Assembly (NCBI RefSeq): GCF_012272835.1
Contig: NZ_JAAWWK010000001.1
Coordinates: 372,001 to 436,000, forward strand
Source of the DNA: Spongiibacter thalassae
GTDB taxonomy: Bacteria; Pseudomonadota; Gammaproteobacteria; Pseudomonadales; Spongiibacteraceae
Reading direction: 5' to 3'
Length of the DNA: 64,000 nucleotides
The notes under the pieces are model-generated. The model saw nothing but the letters and a program-made list of their open reading frames with translations. It ran no database searches and was not told the origin of the DNA. Numbering within the stretch: the stretch's first letter is position 1; every line of letters begins with the position of its first letter. The position numbers and the translations under genes are program-made. Below, in pieces: positions 8,711 to 17,231 of the stretch.

Positions 8711-9064
8711 ATGACCGCACAGAATATCAAACATATAATTTTCGTTATCCTGGGTATTGCCGCACTGATACTCACTTGGCCCCACGCTTTTGACTGGATG
8801 CGCAATGGCGGGAATATTCTCGACCCGCTGTCTTTCTTTACCGATGCCATCGACGCGGGCGAGACGGCGGCCTTTCTCAGTCTGGATATGATGATTGCCT
8901 GGGTAGTGTTTATGATCTGGGTGGTGTTCGATACTGCCAGGATAGGCATGGGCATGAAATGGGGTTGGTTCTTTGTGGCCCTGTCGTATATTGGTGTGTC
9001 CTTCACCTTTCCTGTCTATCTCGTGGTGCGTGAGCGTTATATCGACCGGCATCGCACCGAGTAA
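8711..9064 (+). CDS. DUF2834-like small membrane protein
   Basis: 117 residues from ATG 8711 (GGAGACACC just upstream). Three hydrophobic segments are visible: about residues 8-25, 55-73 and 85-104, with a basic C-terminal tail (RERYIDRHRTE). The pattern of an N-terminal TM, a loop with FFTDAIDAGETAAFLSLDM and two more TMs matches the DUF2834 family of unknown function. An upstream in-frame start at 8642 would add residues without a ribosome site. It stands alone, followed by a hairpin. Confidence 0.72.
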   Translation: MTAQNIKHIIFVILGIAALILTWPHAFDWMRNGGNILDPLSFFTDAIDAGETAAFLSLDMMIAWVVFMIWVVFDTARIGMGMKWGWFFVALSYIGVSFTFPVYLVVRERYIDRHRTE

Positions 9065-9071
9065 ATCAGCA

Positions 9072-9094
9072 GGGCGGCGGTGCTAATGCCGCCC
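9072..9094 (+). terminator. hairpin after the DUF2834-like gene
   Basis: GGGCGGC (9072-9078) pairs with GCCGCCC (9088-9094) across a 9-nt loop and is followed by TTTCCT, a weak T-run. It lies directly after the stop at 9064. Confidence 0.55.
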
Positions 9095-9157
9095 TTTCCT
9101 CCTGTCACTGCCCGTTTTCGTGAATTGATACTGCCCCGATAGACTGAAATTGGTCTA

Positions 9158-9186
9158 TTGCCTCAAGTAGTTCGCTTGCTAATACT
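9158..9186 (+). promoter_or_regulatory. promoter with embedded 12-bp palindrome (copy 3)
   Basis: TTGCCT (9158-9163), a 17-bp spacer and AATACT (9181-9186) form a sigma-70-like promoter. The palindrome TTCGCTTGCTAA occupies 9171-9182, the spacer and first bases of the -10. This is the clearest case of the motif placed where a repressor would block RNA polymerase. It serves the three-gene operon starting at 9226. Confidence 0.55.
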
Positions 9187-9225
9187 GTTGCCCATAACGA
9201 TTTAAATAACAGGGAGCAGCCAATC

Positions 9226-10167
9226 ATGAAGCGAAAATACACCACAGATATTAAAGCCCTTGACCCAATACACGACAATCGTCATCAGTTGGGCAGCGGT
9301 CCGCTTGCGCGGGAGTCTCTTGCGTATGTACTGCAGCTGCCCGAGGAGGGCATTGCCGGGATTATCTACACCTGGGTGAATGGCGAAGGCAAGGCCGGCT
9401 GTGCCGTGACTCTGTACGGGCCAGGGGTGGGGCCGGAACCTCTGGTAGATATGCTTGACGGAGTGGCGGTGCCCGCTGATATGGACTTTTACGACTGGCG
9501 GGTTGAGCGTTTGCAGCTGCGTATTGGCGAGTTACTGGACACCGCGCATATTCAATATCAGTCGGAACACTTCGAAATCGATTATCACTTTACCGCCGCC
9601 CAACCCGCCTACGCTTATAGCTCTCACGCGGGAGGCTGTCCCCAGTGGATTGCCCACGATCGCTTTGAACAGCAGGGCACTCAGTCCGGTTGGATTCGTT
9701 TTAATGGCCGCGAGATTCCCCTGCGCGGCTATACCCAGCGCGATCACTCATGGGGCACTCGTGACTGGGGTGTCAATCAGCATTGGAAGTGGATACACGC
9801 TCAGGCCGGGCCGGAACTCAGTGTGCATTTCTGGAAACTGGAGTCGATGGGACAGACGCTGACCCGTGGCTATGTCGATAAAAACGGCCATATCGCTCAG
9901 GTGGTGAATGTGGATATCGAATTTGCCATGAATGAGGATATGACTACGCGCTCTGTAAACGCCGATATACGGGATTCGGCGGGGCGGCTTACGCGCTTTC
10001 AGGGCATCCCCTACGCGACGTTCTACCTCAGCCCCGACCCGATGATAACCCTGTTTGAATCGCCGATTACCGCCCACATCGACGGGGTTCCCGGCGGCGG
10101 CTGCTGCGAGGTGATGTGGACCAACAGCCTGATCGAATACGTGAAAGCCAAGCGGGAGGCGGCGTGA
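9226..10167 (+). CDS. DUF7064/CrtC-like beta-barrel domain protein
   Basis: 313 residues with no catalytic family I can name securely. The RDHSWGTRDWG segment (about residues 172-182) and the surrounding FNGREIPLRGYTQ and HWKWIHAQ strands resemble the lipocalin-like barrel of hydroxyneurosporene-synthase relatives now split into DUF7064/7065. Such proteins occur in fatty-acid and terpenoid degradation clusters but lack an assigned reaction. The TGA overlaps the ATG of the phosphotransferase gene by one base, so the products are probably made together. A ribosome site AGGGAG precedes the ATG. Confidence 0.65.
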   Translation: MKRKYTTDIKALDPIHDNRHQLGSGPLARESLAYVLQLPEEGIAGIIYTWVNGEGKAGCAVTLYGPGVGPEPLVDMLDGVAVPADMDFYDWRVERLQLRIGELLDTAHIQYQSEHFEIDYHFTAAQPAYAYSSHAGGCPQWIAHDRFEQQGTQSGWIRFNGREIPLRGYTQRDHSWGTRDWGVNQHWKWIHAQAGPELSVHFWKLESMGQTLTRGYVDKNGHIAQVVNVDIEFAMNEDMTTRSVNADIRDSAGRLTRFQGIPYATFYLSPDPMITLFESPITAHIDGVPGGGCCEVMWTNSLIEYVKAKREAA

Positions 10168-11324
10168 TGACAACACTATCGGTTGCTTCAAACTATGTGG
10201 CGGGCCGCGATATCGAACCCGGCGTGGTCGCGATGCTTGAACAGGCTGCTCGCAACAAGGGCGAGCCGGCGTACCGCTCGGTGACAGCGGCGGAAATGGG
10301 GCCAAAACTGGAGGCATTTCTCGCCCGTAACGGGGTAGCGCAGCCCAGGGTAGAGGGGCTACGCCGTATGGGCGGCGGCGCATCAAAAGAGCAGTTTGTT
10401 TTCGATTTGCACGCGGCAGGCCAGCCGACCCAACGCTGTGTGCTGCGTATGGACCCGTTGGAAAGCGCCGTCGTCTCCGACCGCCGCAAGGAGGTCAGTG
10501 TGTTGCGACGGATGGAGTCCGTGCTGCCGGTGCCGCCGGCCCTGTGGGCTGATGTCGACGGCAGCGAGTTGGGCCGCCCGGCCCTTATTGCCGGGTTTAT
10601 TGGTGGTGTGACGAAGCCCTCGGGGGACAGCGGCAATGTCTCCGGTCTCGGCACCCTGGTGCCGGAAGCCTTTCGCGAGAAATTGTCGGCGCAATTCATC
10701 GACTATCTGGCGGCGATGCACGGGGTGCCGGTGGATTTCGACCCCGAAGTATTTCATGTGCCCGATGCCGACCCTAAGCAGGCCGCCAGGTGGCAAGTTA
10801 ACTGGTGGAGCAGTGTGTGGCGCGATGACGCCATTGAAGGCAGTCCGCTAATGGGGCTGGCCGAGCGGTGGCTTCGGGATCATTTGCCCGACACCGATGA
10901 GCTGGTGGTAGTTCACGCGGATTTTCGTACCGGCAATTATCTGTTCGATGAAGACAGCCAGGAAATTACTACCATTCTCGACTGGGAACTGGCCCATATC
11001 GGTGACTATCACGAGGATCTTGCCTGGATAATCTGCCACAAAGGTGTCACTGCCGAGGGAGAGATCATGGCTTCGGGCCTGCTCACCCCGGAGCAGCTGT
11101 GCGACTGCTACCACCGTGCTACCGGACGGCGGGTCAACCCCGCCCATCTGCATTTTTACAAGGTGCTGAGCGTGTACAAGTGTGTGGCGATTTGTCTGGC
11201 GACCTCCGCGCAAACAGCAAAGCGTCAGCACAGCCATCAGGACATTCTGCTGAGCTGGCTGACCGCCGCCGGGCACGCCTTTTCCGACGAATTACTCTCG
11301 CTGCTGGAGGAGTCTCCCCTATGA
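10167..11324 (+). CDS. phosphotransferase family protein (APH/ACAD10-like kinase)
   Basis: 385 residues from the ATG in TGATG, overlapping the previous stop. It has a protein-kinase-like fold of the aminoglycoside phosphotransferase superfamily: glycine-rich loop RRMGGGASKEQFVF (about 69-82), catalytic loop VVHADFRTGNYLF (about 248-260) and metal-binding TTILDWELAHIGD (about 268-280). Bacterial relatives next to acyl-CoA genes phosphorylate the hydroxyl of hydroxyacyl-CoAs, as LvaA does in levulinate catabolism. It overlaps the next gene by 4 bp (ATGA). The small-partner arrangement supports a hydroxyacyl-CoA kinase, though the substrate is inferred. Confidence 0.86.
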   Translation: MTTLSVASNYVAGRDIEPGVVAMLEQAARNKGEPAYRSVTAAEMGPKLEAFLARNGVAQPRVEGLRRMGGGASKEQFVFDLHAAGQPTQRCVLRMDPLESAVVSDRRKEVSVLRRMESVLPVPPALWADVDGSELGRPALIAGFIGGVTKPSGDSGNVSGLGTLVPEAFREKLSAQFIDYLAAMHGVPVDFDPEVFHVPDADPKQAARWQVNWWSSVWRDDAIEGSPLMGLAERWLRDHLPDTDELVVVHADFRTGNYLFDEDSQEITTILDWELAHIGDYHEDLAWIICHKGVTAEGEIMASGLLTPEQLCDCYHRATGRRVNPAHLHFYKVLSVYKCVAICLATSAQTAKRQHSHQDILLSWLTAAGHAFSDELLSLLEESPL

Positions 11325-11833
11325 ATCCATCACAATCCCTGCGTGTATCCACAATGATGCGTGCACTACAGGACAGTATTATGCCCGCCATCGGCGACGA
11401 TCAGCCACTGGCCAGGGAGCAGGCTGGCCTGCTGCTGGGGCATCTTGCCGCGCTGCAGCAGCAGGACGGTCAGGAGAAGGCCGTCGACAATTATTGCGAT
11501 ACGCTGCTGGAGAATCTGTGTGAGTCGCTGCTGGCTTTGAGTCGCAACGAGCAGGATGCAGAGGTCCGCGCACTGCGTGAACAACTGGAATCGGCCTGTG
11601 GTGATGGCGATCTGCATGCTGCTGGTTTTTACTGCGAGCGGCTGTTGGCACTGACCGATGTTAGCGACGATTTTAAAACACAGAGCGCGGTAGCACTGTA
11701 CCGCTATGCCAAGGCGCATACGCAAATGGGGCGAGCCTGGTGTTTGCCGATGGGCTTTGACAGCAATGCCGGGGAATTACCCGCTGTGGGTGATATTCTG
11801 AAAGCAGGGGCGAAGGCCAACGAGCTGAGCTGA
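11321..11833 (+). CDS. hypothetical protein coupled to the phosphotransferase (possible LvaB-like partner)
   Basis: 170 residues from the ATG that overlaps the kinase stop as ATGA; the preceding CTGGAGGAG gives a ribosome site. The protein is helical and polar with no signal peptide or TM segment; segments such as MMRALQDSIMPAIGDD and QAGLLLGHLAALQQQ suggest a small helical bundle. I do not recognise a domain with certainty. In levulinate operons the kinase LvaA needs a small co-encoded protein LvaB, and this gene sits in the equivalent place, but it is longer and the link is by context only. Confidence 0.7.
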   Translation: MNPSQSLRVSTMMRALQDSIMPAIGDDQPLAREQAGLLLGHLAALQQQDGQEKAVDNYCDTLLENLCESLLALSRNEQDAEVRALREQLESACGDGDLHAAGFYCERLLALTDVSDDFKTQSAVALYRYAKAHTQMGRAWCLPMGFDSNAGELPAVGDILKAGAKANELS

Positions 11834-11859
11834 GGCCGGGAAATGTGGCAGGGGAAAGA

Positions 11860-11885
11860 GCGCACCGGCAGCTTTGCCGGTGCGC
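11860..11885. terminator. strong hairpin between convergent operons
   Basis: GCGCACCGGCA (11860-11870) and TGCCGGTGCGC (11875-11885) form a perfect 11-bp stem with a GCTT loop, between the stops of the plus-strand operon (11833) and the minus-strand thiolase (11894). No clear T-run flanks it on the plus side; a CTTT stretch flanks it on the minus side. A shared bidirectional terminator is likely. Confidence 0.6.
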
Positions 11886-11893
11886 CAGGAGGC

Positions 11894-13126
11894 TTACGCC
11901 TCGGGGTTTTCCAGCAGCAGGGCGCTACCCTGGCCGCCGCCGACACAGGCAGAGGCGATGCCGTACTTGATGCCACGGCGTTTCATTTCCTTGGCGAGGG
12001 TGGTGGTGCAGCGCACGCCCGTTGCGGCCAGGGGGTGGCCATAGGCGGTGGCACCACCATTAACGTTAAGTTTGTCGAGGCTGATGTCAAGATCCCTTGC
12101 TACGGCCAGGCACTGGGCGGAGAAGGCTTCATTGATTTCGAACAAACCAATATCACTCAGCGCTAAGCCGGTGCTGGCGAGAATGTCCTTGATCGCCGGT
12201 ACGGGACCTATGCCCATATAGTGGGGGTCAACAGCCGCGGCGGCGGACGCCTTGATCTGCGCCAGTGGTTTTACGCCGGTGCGCTCGGCATAGGCGGCGC
12301 TGGCCACCAGCGCGGCGGCGGCACCGTCAACGATACCGGAGCTGTTGGCGCCGGTTTGCACACCGTCTTTAGCAAACGAGGGCCGCAATTTGGCGAGAGT
12401 TTCACGGCTCGTCGGACGCACGTGCTCATCAGTGGCAAAACTGTCAACTCCCCGGGGCAATTTGAATTGCTTGGTTTTCAAACCTTCACACTCAAAGGTC
12501 TGGTTGGTCAGGGTCAGAATTTCGTCGTTCAGTACGCCGGATTTCTGCGCCGCCAATGCCCGCTCAAAGCTGTTGAAGGCAAATTCATCGACCTCTTCCC
12601 GGCTCAGATTAAATTGCTTGGCCAGGTTTTCTGCGGTGCAACCCATTGGAATATCAGCAGCGGCGTCGTAGAGCAGTTCCAGCAAATAGTCGCGAAAATC
12701 CACCTGCCCCAGTTTGAAGCCGCCACGGCTGGTAAAGCTGGCTACCGGCATCCGCGACATGGATTCACTGCCGACGCACAGCATGACTTCGGCCTTGTTC
12801 AATTGCCGGTAGTCGGCGGCTGCGGCGATCAGTTCAAAGCCAGACCCACACAGCCGTTGCAGCATCAAGGCCGGTGCGCTTTGCTTCATACCGGAGTACA
12901 GGCCGATATGGCGGGGCAGGTAGCCGGCGTCGAAGTCCGATGGCGCCAGGTTGGCGGCAAACAGGCAGTCGACATCCTGCGGGTTAATATTGGCTTGTGT
13001 AAAAAGCCCTTTGACGACGGCGATGCCGAGGTCGGTGGCAGAAAGGTGGGCGATGGTGCCGTTGACTTCGCCGAAGCCACTGCGGCGACCGTCGATCAAC
13101 CATGCGTCATTGTAGGTTGTTGCCAT
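11894..13126 (-). CDS. acetyl-CoA C-acyltransferase (thiolase)
   Basis: 410 residues, full thiolase length. The acyl-accepting Cys is in LQRLCGSGFEL (about residue 89-94), the catalytic His in TAYGHPLAATG (about 362), the second active-site Cys in SACVGGGQGSA (about 394), with NEAFSAQ near 331 and ANSSGIVDGAAA near 263. It cleaves 3-ketoacyl-CoA with CoA in the last beta-oxidation step. It is the distal gene of a minus-strand operon (SDR, crotonase, CoA ligase, thiolase), 96 bp after the ligase. Chain or ring substrate unknown. Confidence 0.93.
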   Translation of the reverse strand: MATTYNDAWLIDGRRSGFGEVNGTIAHLSATDLGIAVVKGLFTQANINPQDVDCLFAANLAPSDFDAGYLPRHIGLYSGMKQSAPALMLQRLCGSGFELIAAAADYRQLNKAEVMLCVGSESMSRMPVASFTSRGGFKLGQVDFRDYLLELLYDAAADIPMGCTAENLAKQFNLSREEVDEFAFNSFERALAAQKSGVLNDEILTLTNQTFECEGLKTKQFKLPRGVDSFATDEHVRPTSRETLAKLRPSFAKDGVQTGANSSGIVDGAAAALVASAAYAERTGVKPLAQIKASAAAAVDPHYMGIGPVPAIKDILASTGLALSDIGLFEINEAFSAQCLAVARDLDISLDKLNVNGGATAYGHPLAATGVRCTTTLAKEMKRRGIKYGIASACVGGGQGSALLLENPEA

Positions 13127-13222
13127 AGTTAAAGTGCCTCTTCCGGTTCATTAATAATTGCGGTGGCGCGGCAAGGTTTGTGCCCGCCAACGCGTGGTGT
13201 TTTGTGTGCGTTACTGGGCTGG

Positions 13223-14794
13223 TTAGCCAATGCCACGTTGCTGTCCTTCCCAGTAGGGCGCGCGCAGGTCTTTTTTCGATACCTTGCCCGCGCCGGTGCG
13301 GGGAAAGTCCTCGACAAACTCGACGGATTTCGGACATTTGTAGTTTGCCAGATTCTCCTTGCAGTAATTGATAATCTCATCAGCGCTCGGGGTGCTGCCC
13401 GGGCGTGGTATTACCAGCGCCTTGACCTCTTCACCCCATTTTTCACTGGGTACGCCGATAACCGCTGAGGCGGCAATGTCGGGGTGCAGAGACAGGCAAT
13501 TCTCCACTTCTGTGGAGTAGACGTTTTCGCCACCGGTGACAATCATATCCTTGGCGCGATCGACAATATAAAAATAGCCATCTTCGTCGAAGTAACCCAC
13601 GTCGCCGGATTTATACCAGCCGTCGCTATACACCTCGTCCCAGGCTTTTGCCTTGCGCCAGTAGCTCTTGGCAATGGAGGGCAGCTTTATCAGCATTTCG
13701 CCAGGCTGGTTCGCGCCGAGGACATTGCCGTCGCCATCCACTATGCGAATGTCAATCAGCGGCAGCGGCTTACCGCAGGAGGTTAGCCGCTTTTCGTTGC
13801 TCAGGTCGTGGTCGTCGGGGCGGAGCAGGGTGATTGCACCACCCGACTCGGTTGAGCCATAGAACTGCATAAACTTGCAGGGGATTTTTTCCATGGCACG
13901 TTTCAACAGGCCCATTGAAATCGGTGAGCCGGCGTACATGATTTCGCGCACGCAACTGAAATCGGTGTTGTCGGTTTCCGGGTGGTCGAGCAGAAACTGC
14001 AGCATCACCGGTGCAACCCCGGCGAGGGTGGGTTTCTGCTCGTTAATCAGTTGCAGCACCTCGGTGGGGTCAAATTGAGTCGCGATGACAATGGCCGCAC
14101 CGTTATACATTGCCTGCATGGACAAGCCGAGGCCGAGCAGGTGAAAACTGGGTACACAGAAGAGGTAGCGATCCTCCGGGCCCCAGGTATAGGCGGGCTC
14201 GAGGTGTTCACACAGGCGCATATTCATAATACCGCCGTGAACCATTTCGACGCCCTTGGGGACACCGGTTGTACCCGAGGTATAAATTTGCCAGGCGGTA
14301 TCATCAGGCTGGCAGTAAGCGCGGGGGTCGCTGCTGTCGGCGTCGGCAAACCACTGCCACAGCGGATTGCTGTCCTGCTTGCCGGCCTGCATGGCCACTA
14401 CGGGTATATTGCGACTGTTGGACTGGCTGGCCTTTTCCCAGAGCGAAGCAAAGCTGTCTTGTACAATGGCCAGAGCGGGCTCGGCGTCGTCTAGAATCAC
14501 CGCCGCTTCTGCTGCGGCAAGCCGCCAGTTCATGGGAATAAACGCCGCATTGAGCTTGGCGCAGGCGTATATGGTAATAAAATAATCGTCGGAATTGCCG
14601 CCGTAGAATAATACACGGTCGCGGGCGACAACCCCGGCCGCGCGCATGGCATTGGCCAGTTTACTCGACTTTTCATCCATTTCCGCCCAACTGATGGAAT
14701 AGCCCATAAACTGAGTGGCTGGGCGGTCGGCGTAGTGCTTGGCATTATAGCGAACAATGTCGGCAACGGTTTTGACTTCGGGGAAGGCCCACAT
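13223..14794 (-). CDS. AMP-dependent acyl-CoA synthetase (ANL superfamily)
   Basis: 523 residues. Adenylation motif QIYTSGTTGVPKGVEM (about 166-181), QFYGSTESGGA (about 314-324), YKSGDVGYFDEDGYFYIVDRAKDMI (about 391-415) and C-terminal PRTGAGKVSKKDLR with the catalytic Lys. It activates a carboxylic acid to its CoA ester, the entry step for the SDR, crotonase and thiolase in the same operon. The start has GAGGATC upstream; the crotonase stop is only 15 bp before it. The substrate is not predictable by eye; alicyclic or branched acids fit the context. Confidence 0.92.
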   Translation of the reverse strand: MWAFPEVKTVADIVRYNAKHYADRPATQFMGYSISWAEMDEKSSKLANAMRAAGVVARDRVLFYGGNSDDYFITIYACAKLNAAFIPMNWRLAAAEAAVILDDAEPALAIVQDSFASLWEKASQSNSRNIPVVAMQAGKQDSNPLWQWFADADSSDPRAYCQPDDTAWQIYTSGTTGVPKGVEMVHGGIMNMRLCEHLEPAYTWGPEDRYLFCVPSFHLLGLGLSMQAMYNGAAIVIATQFDPTEVLQLINEQKPTLAGVAPVMLQFLLDHPETDNTDFSCVREIMYAGSPISMGLLKRAMEKIPCKFMQFYGSTESGGAITLLRPDDHDLSNEKRLTSCGKPLPLIDIRIVDGDGNVLGANQPGEMLIKLPSIAKSYWRKAKAWDEVYSDGWYKSGDVGYFDEDGYFYIVDRAKDMIVTGGENVYSTEVENCLSLHPDIAASAVIGVPSEKWGEEVKALVIPRPGSTPSADEIINYCKENLANYKCPKSVEFVEDFPRTGAGKVSKKDLRAPYWEGQQRGIG

Positions 14795-14809
14795 GGTGTC
14801 GATCCTCTT

Positions 14810-15601
14810 TTATTTGTATTTGAAGGTAACAGGTTCTTTACGGGCAACGGCGAGCACCGCGTTCCAGGTGTCGTCAGTACGGGTGCAGTCTGCCAGAGTT
14901 CTCGCCTCGGCTTCCATTTGCGTTTCCAGGGTATTGCTAAAACTGCTCAGGAACAGGTTCTTGTACTTACCTATAGTAAATGTCGGTCCTTTCGCCAGTT
15001 CTTCCGCGAGGTTTTTTGCGGCGTCGGCCAGTGTCTCGGCGGGATGCAGCTCGCTGGCCAACCCGTAATCCACCGCTTGCTGCGCGGTCCAGTTTTCGTT
15101 GCGGGCGAAAAAGGAAAAGGCTTTGCGACTGCCCACTCGCCGCGGCAGGAAATAGGAAGAGCCGCAGTCGCAGGAGAAGCCGATGCCGGCGAAAGCGGCG
15201 TAAAACCGCGCCTCCGGGCCGACGAGTACAAAGTCGGCGGCGGCTGCCATCGCGACGCCGCCTCCGGCAATCAGGGTGTTGGCGGCCAATATCACCGGGG
15301 CGTCCATGCGCGCCATGCGCGACAATCCCATATGAATATTGGCGGTGGCGTCTTTTATAAATCGCGGCAGAGCGTCGCGCTCGCCATTGGCGAAGGTTTT
15401 AAGGTCTCCACCCACGCTGAAGTAGGGGCCCTCTGCGTCGATTAATACAGCGCGGATATCCCGGCGCTCGTCGCATTCGATGGCGATGCGCTTGAATTCC
15501 TCGCAAAACGTGGCATCGAAGGGATTGCCCCGCTTGGGCTGGGCGAGAGTGATATGAGCGACCCCGTCGCTGACTGAAAATGTAAAGGCTGATAGTTCCA
15601 T
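14810..15601 (-). CDS. enoyl-CoA hydratase/isomerase family protein
   Basis: 263 residues, crotonase fold. The oxyanion-hole glycines are in SVGGDLKTF (about 62-70) and IAGGGVAMAAAAD (about 111-123). The first catalytic Glu of classical hydratases (GGGLELA) is replaced by Ala (GGGVAMA), and the second region reads AGIGFSCDCGSSYFLPRRVG, with Asp near residue 146 but no PE motif. That pattern is more like isomerases or other crotonase reactions than hydratase. It is in the minus-strand operon between SDR and CoA ligase. A double-bond isomerase or hydrolase is possible; the reaction is not assigned. Confidence 0.85.
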   Translation of the reverse strand: MELSAFTFSVSDGVAHITLAQPKRGNPFDATFCEEFKRIAIECDERRDIRAVLIDAEGPYFSVGGDLKTFANGERDALPRFIKDATANIHMGLSRMARMDAPVILAANTLIAGGGVAMAAAADFVLVGPEARFYAAFAGIGFSCDCGSSYFLPRRVGSRKAFSFFARNENWTAQQAVDYGLASELHPAETLADAAKNLAEELAKGPTFTIGKYKNLFLSSFSNTLETQMEAEARTLADCTRTDDTWNAVLAVARKEPVTFKYK

Positions 15602-15642
15602 AACTGTTTTTTAACCCCTTTTTATTGGATAGCTCCGCGCCT

Positions 15643-16524
15643 TTAGCCGGTGCTGCGCTGGCTTTTCTCTTTTTCCGCCGAAGCCTTGATGCTGTCTCGT
15701 ATTTCCTGCCAGTCATCGTCGTTCAGGTCTGCGAGGCTGGCAAAGGTACTGGGCGCCGCAAGGTGGTGTCCGCCGTCGATGGCAATGGTTTGCCCGGTCA
15801 AATACTCGCAGCCATCGGCCTGTAAAAAGGTCATTAAATTGGCCAGCTCGGGCATTTTGCCGTAGCGGCGCATGGGGACACTCTCGGAGTCAGTCGCGCC
15901 GGTGGACTTGCCCGTGGGGTTGAGCTTGTCCCAAGCGCCCTCGGTGGGAAAGGGGCCGGGGGCAACCGCATTCACGCGAATGCCGTAGCGGCCCCACTCA
16001 ACGGCGAGGGATTTGGTCATGGAGTCAATCGCGGTTTTAGCCATCGCCGAGGGCACAACAAAGGCCGAGCCGGTCCAAACCCAGGTCACCAGATTGCTGA
16101 CAATGCTGCCGGGAATCTGCTGTTTGATCCAGCGCTTGCCAACTGACAATACGGTATAAAAGGAACCGTCCATCACGGTCGAGCGAATGGCTTGGTAGCC
16201 GCGGGGGGACAGGTCTTTGGTCGGCGCAATAAAATTGGCGGCGGCGTTGTTGATAAGGCCGGTCAATGGGCCTTCCTGAAAGATGGAGTCCACCATGGCT
16301 TCGATGGAGTCGGGGTCGCGGATATCGCAAATGCGGTAGTGAATTTTGCCGCCGGTGTCGGCGCTCAATTCCTCACAGCATTCCTGCAATACGGACTCCC
16401 TGCGACCGCAGATATAAACCTCTGCTCCGCACTGTAGCAGGCCCCGGCTGATTTCCTTGCCAAGACCGGTGCCGCCACCGGTAATAAGAATGCGTTTTTG
16501 AGTGAGCGTATTGTGACTAAACAT
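15643..16524 (-). CDS. SDR family oxidoreductase (2,4-dienoyl-CoA reductase-like)
   Basis: 293 residues. Cofactor motif ITGGGTGLGKEI (about 14-25), NNAAANF (about 91-97) and the C-terminal LTGQTIAIDGGHHL. The usual YxxxK is not obvious; the region reads WVWTGSAFVVPSAMAKTAID, as in 2,4-dienoyl-CoA reductase-like SDRs where Tyr is replaced and the Lys is retained in the MAK step. NAD(P)-dependent reduction of an unsaturated or keto acyl-CoA is likely. It is the first gene of the minus-strand operon, with promoter-like elements and palindromes upstream at 16604-16647. Confidence 0.87.
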   Translation of the reverse strand: MFSHNTLTQKRILITGGGTGLGKEISRGLLQCGAEVYICGRRESVLQECCEELSADTGGKIHYRICDIRDPDSIEAMVDSIFQEGPLTGLINNAAANFIAPTKDLSPRGYQAIRSTVMDGSFYTVLSVGKRWIKQQIPGSIVSNLVTWVWTGSAFVVPSAMAKTAIDSMTKSLAVEWGRYGIRVNAVAPGPFPTEGAWDKLNPTGKSTGATDSESVPMRRYGKMPELANLMTFLQADGCEYLTGQTIAIDGGHHLAAPSTFASLADLNDDDWQEIRDSIKASAEKEKSQRSTG

Positions 16525-16603
16525 CCGGGACTCCCGTCGAATAGGTTTGTGCTTATCAGTTATAGGCCTGATGCTTGAACTGGGTCAGTCGCCAGGCGCC
16601 AAT

Positions 16604-16647
16604 TTAGTACTAATATTAATAGTACGCGTACGAATAAAGTTCGTAAA
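16604..16647 (-). promoter_or_regulatory. promoter with stacked palindromes for the 16524-11894 operon
   Basis: On the minus strand TTTACG (16647-16642), a 17-bp spacer and TACTAT (16624-16619) form a sigma-70-like promoter. Three dyads crowd it: TTAGTACTAA (16604-16613), GTACGCGTAC (16622-16631), and TACGAA with TTCGTA (16629-16645, 5-nt gap). The concentration suggests operator sites. Confidence 0.45.
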
Positions 16648-16761
16648 CCTATTTTATTGCCCTTCTATCCATTCATCGAAAAATTTTTATTTTCAGGCCC
16701 GTCGGCGCAGGCGGTGAGCGGCGTGCGTGCCGCCCCATCCGTGTTGAACTGATGAAAAGAG

Positions 16762-16773
16762 TTCGCTTGCTTA
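16762..16773. promoter_or_regulatory. recurrent 12-bp palindrome, copy 4 (TTCGCTTGCTTA)
   Basis: Differs from copy 3 (TTCGCTTGCTAA) at one base. It lies in the long intergenic region between divergent operons, about 240 bp upstream of the SDR start at 16524. Confidence 0.4.
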
Positions 16774-17219
16774 AAATAAAGTCGCTGTTTTCGCGATCGG
16801 GCAGAACGGCTTGCGGTGTTTTGAGCTGCTGGGCGGATGGGGTCTGGGTGGCCCCAGAGGCCCGATTGGCGGAGGGTGAGCGAGGATTATCCACGTTAGT
16901 GCAGATAGCTGTTGACAAGGTTGTATTGTTTAAATACAGTTCGTCTACACGGTATGTTACTTAATTCGCTGATGGTTGGGTGATGGTAGTTGTGAGGGCG
17001 GCATTCGGGCTTTTGCCAGAACGCTTTGGTGCGTCGAGGGATGGGTGAGGCGCAGTCGTCCGATAGGAATTGTCAGTCGCAAGTAGCCAGTAACGGTGCG
17101 ATACCGTCGGACTAAAAGGCTTGCAGGTGGCTTGGGGTAGTCTTCGTGGGTAGTTCGGAGCGTTACCCGGGGTGGGAAGTGTTCGGAGAGTATTTCCGTT
17201 AATTTACGATGGGTAACAA

Positions 17220-17231
17220 TAAGTAAGCGAA
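17220..17231. promoter_or_regulatory. recurrent 12-bp palindrome, copy 5 (TAAGTAAGCGAA)
   Basis: A weaker match with a good GCGAA half-site, about 130 bp upstream of the promoter of the 17450 operon. Confidence 0.28.

Noticed and set aside
12221-13132. 303-residue plus-strand ORF opposite the thiolase
   Set aside because: Gly-rich shadow with no motif; the thiolase on the other strand has all catalytic residues.
16752-16964. 70-codon plus-strand ORF in the long gap
   Set aside because: No domain, start context or codon pattern; overlaps a motif copy.
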